Assembly: GCA_024275135.1 (NCBI GenBank)
Contig: JAJRZS010000059.1
Span: 24,001-78,866 of the forward strand
Source: Planctomycetota bacterium
GTDB lineage: Bacteria > Planctomycetota > UBA1135
Length of the DNA: 54,866 nucleotides
Reading direction: 5' to 3'
The position numbers and the translations under genes are program-made. The notes under the pieces were generated by a model. The model had not been told where the DNA came from. It saw only the letters and a program-made list of their open reading frames with translations, and ran no database searches. Below are positions 43,201 to 49,031 of the stretch, one piece after another. Position 1 is the first letter of the stretch. The number at the start of each line of letters is the position of its first letter.

Positions 43201-44603
43201 ATGACAACATCGAGAATTGGATTGGTGGTCAAGCCATGGCCCCGGTAAACGGCGGCCGGCTGGATAACATCGACCCCAAAACAGGGGAGATTTGTGGGCA
43301 AGTCGCGCGCAGTGATGAGGCCGATGTGGATTTGGCCGTAGCTGCAGCCGCGCAAGCACCGCATTTGAGTGTGTTGGAGCGGAGCGAACTTCTTGTTGCT
43401 GTCGCCGACGCTTTGGAACCGCGCAAGGAAGAACTCGCCACTTTGGAGGCGCGCGACACAGGTAAAACGGTGGCCGCATGCTTGCACGGTGATGTGCCGA
43501 GAGCCTTGGACAACTTGCGGTTTTATGCCGCTGCCATCCGCACCGACGCCACCGCATGCCACGCCATGGAGGATGGTTTGAACTACACCTTGCGGCAACC
43601 TCTTGGCGTGGTCGCAACCATTACACCTTGGAATTTCCCGCTGCATTTGTTTACTTGGAAAGTAGCGCCCGCCATTGCTATGGGCAACGCAGTGATCGCC
43701 AAACCCAGCGAGCTTACTCCGACCACAGCCACTTTATGTGCGGAGGCTTTTACCCAGGTGGGTGCGCCTGATGGTTTGGTGAATGTGCTGCATGGTTTAG
43801 GCCCCGAAGTGGGTACTCCCTTGGTTGCCCATCCAGCAGTGAAGGCCATTTCGTTTACCGGGGGCACGGCTACAGGTAAAACCATCGCTGGCCAGGCCGC
43901 ACCTTTGCTGAAAAAGATTAGTTTAGAACTGGGTGGTAAAAACCCGAGCTTGGTGTTTGCGGATTGTGATTTGCAAAATACAGTGAAGGGAGTGGCCCGC
44001 GCAGCCTTTTTTAATACAGGGCAAGTTTGCCTATGCGGCTCCCGCTTGTTGGTTGAAGCTTCTTTACATGATGAACTGGTGGAAGCTTTGTTGGCGGAAG
44101 TGGCTGCAGGGGATTGGACCCCAGGCCAAAGCATGGGTTCCTTAATCTCTTACGAGCATCGGGAGAAAGTGGATTCCTATGTGCAGTTGGCGCAAGAAGA
44201 GGGGGGCAAAGTGCTTTGTGGTGGGCAGAAAGTCGGGCCTGAAAAAGGTGCGTTCTACCCGCCAACCATCATCACCAAACTTCCCATAGACGCCCGCGCC
44301 GCCAGCGAAGAAATATTTGGTCCGGTGGTGACGGTGCACCCTTTTAAGGATGAAGAAGAAGCCTTGCAAATGGCCAACCGCGTGGATTATGGGCTCAGTG
44401 CCAGCGTCTGGACCAAAGATTTGCAACGTGCCCACCGTATGGCCGCGTGCTTGGAATCGGGGATGGTTTGGATTAATACCTGGAACAAACGCGATTTTCG
44501 CGCTCCTTTTGGCGGAATGAAGCAAAGTGGAGTGGGGCGGGAAGGCGGGCGCTACGCCCTGGAGTTCTTTTCCCAAGATCGCAACATTTGTATTCAACTT
44601 TAG
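43197..44603 (+). CDS. Aldehyde dehydrogenase, muconate-semialdehyde type
   Basis: 468-aa NAD-dependent aldehyde dehydrogenase of the DmpC/XylG/AmnC class, which oxidises 2-hydroxy- or 2-aminomuconic semialdehyde. Seen: NWIGGQAMAP at the N-terminus, ITPWNFPLHLFTWKVAPAI, the catalytic Glu in SLELGGKNPSLVFADCD, the catalytic Cys in FFNTGQVCLCGSRLLVE, and EEIFGPVVTVHPF. GTG 43197 overlaps the previous stop and is preferred to ATG 43182. Immediately followed by the ring-cleavage dioxygenase genes, which supports action on the ring-opened semialdehyde. Confidence 0.9.
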   Translation: MNDNIENWIGGQAMAPVNGGRLDNIDPKTGEICGQVARSDEADVDLAVAAAAQAPHLSVLERSELLVAVADALEPRKEELATLEARDTGKTVAACLHGDVPRALDNLRFYAAAIRTDATACHAMEDGLNYTLRQPLGVVATITPWNFPLHLFTWKVAPAIAMGNAVIAKPSELTPTTATLCAEAFTQVGAPDGLVNVLHGLGPEVGTPLVAHPAVKAISFTGGTATGKTIAGQAAPLLKKISLELGGKNPSLVFADCDLQNTVKGVARAAFFNTGQVCLCGSRLLVEASLHDELVEALLAEVAAGDWTPGQSMGSLISYEHREKVDSYVQLAQEEGGKVLCGGQKVGPEKGAFYPPTIITKLPIDARAASEEIFGPVVTVHPFKDEEEALQMANRVDYGLSASVWTKDLQRAHRMAACLESGMVWINTWNKRDFRAPFGGMKQSGVGREGGRYALEFFSQDRNICIQL

Positions 44604-44604
44604 G

Positions 44605-45510
44605 ATGGAGAAAGGTCGCATCATAACTGGTTGTTTGGCACCTCACCCGCCGCATTTGGCCTACGCTTCCAATCCACAGCAAAATGAGCCGAAGGCAAGT
44701 GGGGCGGGTGCTTGGCAACCCTTGCTGGATGCTTACGCTCGCTTGCGCCAGAGTTTGGCTGCGCATGATTACGACGTCTTGGTGGTGCATACCCCGCATT
44801 GGAAAACTCGGGTCGGACATCATTTCCTTGGTGTGCCGCATTTTGAAGGCCTGTCGGTCGACCCCATTTTCCCCAACCTCTTCCGTTTTCATTATCAGCT
44901 GGATGTCGATGTGGAATTGGCCGAAGCCATTTGTCGCCAAGCTCAAGCTGAAGGTCTGGTCACGACGATGATGCGCAATCCCGAGTTCCGCGTGGATTAT
45001 GGCACCATCACCTCCAGTCATTTGGTGCGGCCGCAGTGGGATTTGCCAATCGTGGCTATCAGCTCCGCGCGCACTTATTTCGATTACAGCGATGAGGTCG
45101 GGGAGCGTGAGATGTTGGCTTTGGGGCGGGCGACCCAACATGCGATTGAAGCGACGGGGCGTAAAGCCTTGCTCTTGGCAAGCGCCTCCTTGAGCCATCG
45201 CCATTTCACCGAAGAACCCGAAGATCCCGAGGACCCAAGTTTCGAACATATCTACAATCCCAACCAAGCACAGTGGGATCAACATGTGATGGAGTTGATG
45301 CGGCAAGGGCAGACGCGCCGTTTACTCGAAGAAATGCCCGACTTCATTGCGCAGTCGGTTTCGGAATGTCGGGATGGCAGTCTGACTTGGTTGCTTGGCG
45401 CATTAGGGCAGGCGGAAATCCCAGCAACCATTCATGGTTATGGCACCGTCATTGGCACCGGAAATGCGGTGGTGGAATGGGATTTAGCGGCCCAGGAGGT
45501 GGGAGCATGA
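44605..45510 (+). CDS. Class III extradiol dioxygenase, catalytic (beta) subunit, aminophenol-type
   Basis: 301-aa LigB-superfamily protein. Expected Fe(II) ligands are visible at the right positions: His14 (GCLAPHPPHL), His62 (VVHTPHWKTRVGHH) and Glu254 (SVSECRDGSL), with a candidate acid/base His198 (ASLSHRHF). The layout matches the beta subunit of 2-aminophenol 1,6-dioxygenase, which opens an aromatic ring carrying adjacent NH2 and OH groups. The partner alpha gene begins in its stop after a strong AGGAGG site. A likely substrate is 2-aminophenol, 3-hydroxyanthranilate or a kynurenine derivative; the sequence alone does not decide. Confidence 0.85.
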   Translation: MEKGRIITGCLAPHPPHLAYASNPQQNEPKASGAGAWQPLLDAYARLRQSLAAHDYDVLVVHTPHWKTRVGHHFLGVPHFEGLSVDPIFPNLFRFHYQLDVDVELAEAICRQAQAEGLVTTMMRNPEFRVDYGTITSSHLVRPQWDLPIVAISSARTYFDYSDEVGEREMLALGRATQHAIEATGRKALLLASASLSHRHFTEEPEDPEDPSFEHIYNPNQAQWDQHVMELMRQGQTRRLLEEMPDFIAQSVSECRDGSLTWLLGALGQAEIPATIHGYGTVIGTGNAVVEWDLAAQEVGA

Positions 45511-46436
45511 GCGAAGGCAAAGTAATCGGGGCCTATTTGGTCCCCAATCAGGCCCTGCCAGTGCTGGCGCCCGAAGCCTCGCCCGGGTGGCAGTCTTTGG
45601 CGCATTCCTATGCCCAGGTGCGGGCGGAAATCGAAGCCAGTGATGCGGATTTGCTGCTGTTATTCAGTACCCGTTGGGTGAGCATCATCGGCCATCAAAT
45701 GCAGGCCGATCCCGCCCCCGACTATTGGGTGGTGGATGAAGATTTTCATCAGTTTGGCAGCCTGCATTATCAGCTCAAGATGGATGCTGAGTTTGCTTCC
45801 CTTTATCAAGACTGCGCTCGGGCTCGCGGGCTTACTGCGCGGACGGTGGCCTATCCCGGGTTTCCCATCGATGTCGGCAGCGTAGCCACCTTGCAGATGC
45901 TCAATCCCGAGAACCGTTTGCCAGCGGGGATTGTGTCTTGCAATATGTATTCGGATCGGGCGGAAACCTTGGTTTTGGGCAAAGCTGCTGCTGATGCCAT
46001 ACGCCAGAGCGGGCGCAAAGTCCTTTTGCTTGGAGTGAGTGCCTTGTCCAATCGCATGTTTGGTCATTGGATAGAACCTGCGTCCGATCGCATTCATTCG
46101 TTGAAAGATGACGAGTGGAATCGCAAGATTCTGGAGCTTTTGGGAGAAGGCCGTTTGGAGGATGTTTCCCAATTGGCCCGCGAGTTTCACCGCCAGGCCA
46201 ACGGCGATTCCAAACTCAAAGCGATTTGGTGGATGGCTGCTGCCATGGGGCAGCACAACCATTACCGAGGCCGTGTTTTTGACTACCAGCCGGTGTGGGG
46301 GACAGGCGCTGCTTTGGTGGGGTTGCAACCTACGGCCAAGGCGGAGGGTGGCTTGGAATATGATGAAGATGAGGTCGACGTTTTTGTCGGCGACCGCAAT
46401 GTTTTAGCTCCACAACCCAGCAAGAATCATGAGTGA
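45507..46436 (+). CDS. LigB-like dioxygenase alpha subunit without metal site
   Basis: 309-aa paralog of the preceding subunit. Metal ligands are replaced: GAYLVPNQALP instead of the His-bearing loop, LLFSTRWVSIIGHQ with Ser where His62 lies, and KAIWWMAAAMGQ without the Glu. The conserved scaffolding (VVSCNMYSDRAETLVLGKAA; GRVFDYQPVWGTGAALVGLQ) fits the non-catalytic alpha chain of the 2-aminophenol dioxygenase group. It should pair with the beta chain to build the active enzyme. Shine-Dalgarno AGGAGG at 45494-45499. The C-terminal 35 residues are acidic and extend past the usual end. Confidence 0.82.
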   Translation: MSEGKVIGAYLVPNQALPVLAPEASPGWQSLAHSYAQVRAEIEASDADLLLLFSTRWVSIIGHQMQADPAPDYWVVDEDFHQFGSLHYQLKMDAEFASLYQDCARARGLTARTVAYPGFPIDVGSVATLQMLNPENRLPAGIVSCNMYSDRAETLVLGKAAADAIRQSGRKVLLLGVSALSNRMFGHWIEPASDRIHSLKDDEWNRKILELLGEGRLEDVSQLAREFHRQANGDSKLKAIWWMAAAMGQHNHYRGRVFDYQPVWGTGAALVGLQPTAKAEGGLEYDEDEVDVFVGDRNVLAPQPSKNHE

Positions 46437-46863
46437 ACCCATCCGCACTTCGCAAGCCCCTGATCCCGTTGGCGCCTACCCGCATGCTCGTCGTCATGGG
46501 GATTTGTTGTTTTTATCGGGAGTGGGGCCGCGCCAGGCAGGCACCGATGAGATTCCGGGTGGGCCGATTCGAGATGCCGAAGGCCAACCGCAAAACTATG
46601 ACATTCGAGCCCAAACCGAGGCCGTGATTGCCAATGTGCGCGCCGTGTTGGCTGCCTGTGGTGCAGGCTTGGAGGATGTTCTCGATGTGACCGCCTTTTT
46701 GGTGGATATGGAGCGCGATTTTGCTGGTTATAACGAAGTTTATGCGCGGCATTTTGAGAGCATTCAAGCCGCGCGCACCACCTTGGCCATTTGTGGCTTA
46801 CCCACTCCCATCGCCGTTGAGTTCAAGGTCGTCGCCAAAGCACCTCCGCTCGCTCATGATTGA
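46429..46863 (+). CDS. RidA/YjgF-family deaminase, 2-aminomuconate deaminase candidate
   Basis: 144-aa RidA-fold enzyme: PDPVGAYPHARRHGDLLFLSG, then ANVRAVLAACGAGLEDVLDV and the C-terminal strand LPTPIAVEFKVVA. RidA proteins hydrolyse enamines/imines, and members in aromatic-amine pathways (AmnD/NbaF type) deaminate 2-aminomuconate to 4-oxalocrotonate. Location directly after the ring-cleavage genes makes that role likely. It overlaps both neighbours by 8 bases. A general housekeeping enamine deaminase is the alternative. Confidence 0.85.
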   Translation: MSEPIRTSQAPDPVGAYPHARRHGDLLFLSGVGPRQAGTDEIPGGPIRDAEGQPQNYDIRAQTEAVIANVRAVLAACGAGLEDVLDVTAFLVDMERDFAGYNEVYARHFESIQAARTTLAICGLPTPIAVEFKVVAKAPPLAHD

Positions 46864-47470
46864 TATCAGCCCATTGCTAAGTGCGGACATTGCCGTTTGG
46901 CCGGGGGATACACCCTTTTGCCGGCAACTAAGCCAGGATACTGCACAAGGAGATGGCTACACCTTAAGCTCCGTGCAGACTACATTGCATTTGGGGGCGC
47001 ATGTGGATGCTCCCAATCATTATCTCCATCCAGCCGTTGGCATTGCCGAGCGTTCGCTTGATTTGTATTTCGGCCGATGTCAAGTCATGCGGGTAGAGGT
47101 GGAGCGCGGCCAGCGCATTTTGCCCCAACATTTGCCAGAGCCAGTGATAGCTCCTCGCTTGTTGTTGTGCACCAACAGCTTTCCCGACCCCCGGTGTTGG
47201 AACGAAGATTTCAATGCTTATAGCTTGGAGTTGGTGGAGATGTTGCACCAACAGGAGGTGCGCTTGGTGGGCATCGACACTCCCTCGGTGGATTTGTTTG
47301 ACGACAAACGATTGGAAGCGCACCAAGCTATCGGTCAGCATGACATGGCGATTTTAGAGGGCGTGGTTTTGTCCCATGTGGAACCGGGGTTGTATACCCT
47401 CTGTGCTTTACCTTTGCGCTTAGCCGAAGCCGACGCCTCTCCCGTGCGCGCCGTTTTATTGCCGCATTAA
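46856..47470 (+). CDS. kynB: Kynurenine formamidase-like cyclase-family hydrolase
   Basis: 204-aa metal-dependent hydrolase of the cyclase family. N-terminal DISPLLSADIAVWPGDTPF and the metal motif TTLHLGAHVDAPNHYL (HxGxHxDxPxH) are those of bacterial KynB, which hydrolyses N-formylkynurenine to kynurenine plus formate. VRLVGIDTPSVDLFD is also typical. Together with KynA at the operon start this gives a complete tryptophan-to-kynurenine segment. Stop overlaps the convergent anti-sigma-like gene by 4 bases (TTAA). Confidence 0.9.
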   Translation: MIDISPLLSADIAVWPGDTPFCRQLSQDTAQGDGYTLSSVQTTLHLGAHVDAPNHYLHPAVGIAERSLDLYFGRCQVMRVEVERGQRILPQHLPEPVIAPRLLLCTNSFPDPRCWNEDFNAYSLELVEMLHQQEVRLVGIDTPSVDLFDDKRLEAHQAIGQHDMAILEGVVLSHVEPGLYTLCALPLRLAEADASPVRAVLLPH

Positions 47471-47757
47471 CTGGAGGCGGGGCCTTGTTGCTTCCAGTGG
47501 CGGAGGACTTTGGTCATGACCTGTTCAAAATCCTCTGGCAATTGCTCGCTTGGGGAAGACTCCACTAGTTCTCGAACCATTTGGTATTGGCGCAGATAAC
47601 TGCGGCAGGCCTTGCACATCAAAAGATGCATTTTGATCAAGCTACGGGACCACAACCCCATCTCTTGGTCCAAATACAAATCCAACACCTCGTAGAGGCT
47701 GCGACAGCGAAAAAGAAGTTGGGCGGTGGGCATGGACGAAATGCTTTCGGTCGGCAT
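47467..47757 (-). CDS. Small zinc-finger anti-sigma-like protein
   Basis: 96-aa protein with a ZAS/zf-HC2 pattern: CRSLYEVLDLYLDQEMGLW, then HLLMCKACRSYLR giving the HxxxCxxC zinc site. Such domains bind ECF sigma factors and release them on stress. No membrane segment and no sigma factor gene lies next to it in this window, so the partner is elsewhere or it is a zinc-binding regulator of another kind. Upstream is the divergent small-lipoprotein unit. The start ATG 47757 has no close Shine-Dalgarno. Confidence 0.65.
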   Translation of the reverse strand: MPTESISSMPTAQLLFRCRSLYEVLDLYLDQEMGLWSRSLIKMHLLMCKACRSYLRQYQMVRELVESSPSEQLPEDFEQVMTKVLRHWKQQGPASS

Positions 47758-47780
47758 GGGCCAGCGTGACAGCTTTCTCC

Positions 47781-47808
47781 TTGAAAGTCGACTTCTTTGT
47801 CGTATTCT
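47781..47808 (+). promoter_or_regulatory. Promoter of the small lipoprotein
   Basis: TTGAAA (47781-47786), 16-nt spacer, TATTCT (47803-47808): one of the best sigma-70 matches in the window. The leader of about 32 nt carries an AGGAGG ribosome site (47837-47842). Confidence 0.65.
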
Positions 47809-47846
47809 CGTGGTCAGGCGGAGCCTTCTTCCGCCAGGAGGTACGC

Positions 47847-48002
47847 ATGAAGCTCAATACTCTGTTTGGATTAATTCTTCTTTTGGCCTGTTTCGGCTCT
47901 TGCTCTGGTGGCTCCTCATCCGATCAGCCCAGCGTGGATCAGGCACAAAACACCCTTGATGCGGCCCAGACAGCCGAAGAAGACGGCGATACTGGCTACT
48001 AA
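47847..48002 (+). CDS. Small lipoprotein (51 aa)
   Basis: A 51-aa peptide: MKLNTLFGLILLLACFGSCSG, with two possible lipobox Cys (LLAC or FGSC), followed by a short Ser/Gln/Asp/Ala-rich tail ending in TAEEDGDTGY. Strong promoter and AGGAGG 4-5 nt before the ATG argue it is real and well expressed. A second lipoprotein of similar size and composition lies at 48834. No family known. Confidence 0.7.
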   Translation: MKLNTLFGLILLLACFGSCSGGSSSDQPSVDQAQNTLDAAQTAEEDGDTGY

Positions 48003-48028
48003 AAAACGCTGATTTCTAGGGATATTCG

Positions 48029-48059
48029 GCCCGAATTCCACTTTCGGGCAAATTTTCCC
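48029..48059 (+). terminator. Possible terminator after the small lipoprotein
   Basis: GCCCGAA (48029-48035) and TTCGGGC (48043-48049) form a 7-bp stem with a 7-base loop, followed by AAATTTTCC. The T-run is short, so efficiency is uncertain. Confidence 0.5.
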
Positions 48060-48091
48060 TATGAACCTGGGTGGTGTGGTTCGTATGCTGT

Positions 48092-48120
48092 TTGATGGGT
48101 CGGCTTTTCCGGCCTACATT
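48092..48120 (+). promoter_or_regulatory. Promoter of the Lys/Asp-rich secreted protein
   Basis: TTGATG (48092-48097), 17-nt spacer, TACATT (48115-48120). The ATG is only 11 nt after the -10, so the leader is about 5 nt or absent. Confidence 0.6.
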
Positions 48121-48131
48121 CCCACAAACAG

Positions 48132-48815
48132 ATGAATACTCCAAGACTCCAGCTGATTCTTCCCGTTCTCGGCCTGGCGGCCTTCGCCTTCACCCCCAAT
48201 CCAGCTTTTGCCCAACAAGACAAAGGCTCGGTTGAGTCCACCCAAGGGGTGACCACCGGACAGGTTGACGGCTCCGCCGAGAAAATTGATACCCCGAAAG
48301 TCGACCAAAAAGGTGGCAAGAACTCGGGTAAAAAGGGCGGGGCGGGCAAAGCCACGGCCCAACAGCGCCAGCTCATGCATGATCTTACTGCGGAGATGGG
48401 GCGTTATCGTGCCAACCGCGCCAAGTTGGAACAAGTGCGTGAAGTGGCGACGAAAAACAACAACCAAGAGCTTCTGGATAAGGCCAATGAAATGGAGCCC
48501 AAGCTAGAAGCTAAGCATCAAAGTGCGATGGATGCCTTACGTGCCAAGTACGGTGATAAGGAGGTTTCCCAAGCCATTGAAATCCTCAACAGCAAAGATC
48601 GCTCCGATGTCAAGGCCAACAAGAAATATGCTGAAGGTGCCAAGAAAAAAGGCCGTAAGCAGTCCAAAGAGGTCAAAGGCAAGGGCAAGCAAAAGCGCAC
48701 CCATAAGAAATCGAAAGATGGAGATGCGAAGAAAAGCCAGGGCGATGATGACGAGCATCATGGCGACGACGAAGATGACGATCACGAGGACGGCGATCAC
48801 GACGACTCCCTCTAA
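48132..48815 (+). CDS. Secreted Lys-rich protein with His/Asp tail
   Basis: 227 aa. A clear Sec signal peptide (LQLILPVLGLAAFAFTPNPA, then FAQ) and a low-complexity Gly/Lys segment (about 55-75). A helical domain follows (about 78-155: LMHDLTAEMGRYRANRAKLE, LLDKANEMEPKLEAKHQSAM), then a Lys-rich block (about 165-200) and a final tail of about 25 residues composed almost only of Asp, Glu and His. The helical part resembles periplasmic heavy-metal-sensor/Spy-like chaperones only loosely. The tail could chelate divalent metals. No enzyme motif is seen. Flanked by two small lipoproteins. Confidence 0.65.
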   Translation: MNTPRLQLILPVLGLAAFAFTPNPAFAQQDKGSVESTQGVTTGQVDGSAEKIDTPKVDQKGGKNSGKKGGAGKATAQQRQLMHDLTAEMGRYRANRAKLEQVREVATKNNNQELLDKANEMEPKLEAKHQSAMDALRAKYGDKEVSQAIEILNSKDRSDVKANKKYAEGAKKKGRKQSKEVKGKGKQKRTHKKSKDGDAKKSQGDDDEHHGDDEDDDHEDGDHDDSL

Positions 48816-48833
48816 CCCCCCCCAAACAACAAC

Positions 48834-49031
48834 ATGCTTAAAACCCTAACCCTTCTTTTGTTTGCTGGCGCACTCGCTTTGGTGAGTTGCTCTGGCGACA
48901 ATGCTGACACCACTTCTACGGACGTCATCTCGGAAGCCGAGGCCGCATCTCAAGCGGCGGCGGAGATTGTTGACGATGCTTCGGCCCAACAAGCGCTGGA
49001 CGATTTGGAGAAGCAACTCAATAACAACTAA
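48834..49031 (+). CDS. Small lipoprotein (65 aa)
   Basis: 65 aa: signal LKTLTLLLFAGALALVSC with lipobox LVSC, then an acidic, Ala/Ser-rich, probably helical tail (DVISEAEAASQAAAEIVD, ALDDLEKQLNNN). Resembles the 51-aa lipoprotein at 47847 in size and in the SC-SG junction. It lies 18 bases after the His/Asp-tailed protein, in a spacer reading TAA then C8-A3. Its stop overlaps the convergent helicase by 4 bases. Confidence 0.7.
   Translation: MLKTLTLLLFAGALALVSCSGDNADTTSTDVISEAEAASQAAAEIVDDASAQQALDDLEKQLNNN

Noticed and set aside
42889..43617. 242-codon minus frame opposite the asparaginase-like and dehydrogenase genes
   Set aside because: Arg/Cys/Pro-rich shadow across a gene junction of two clear plus-strand enzymes.
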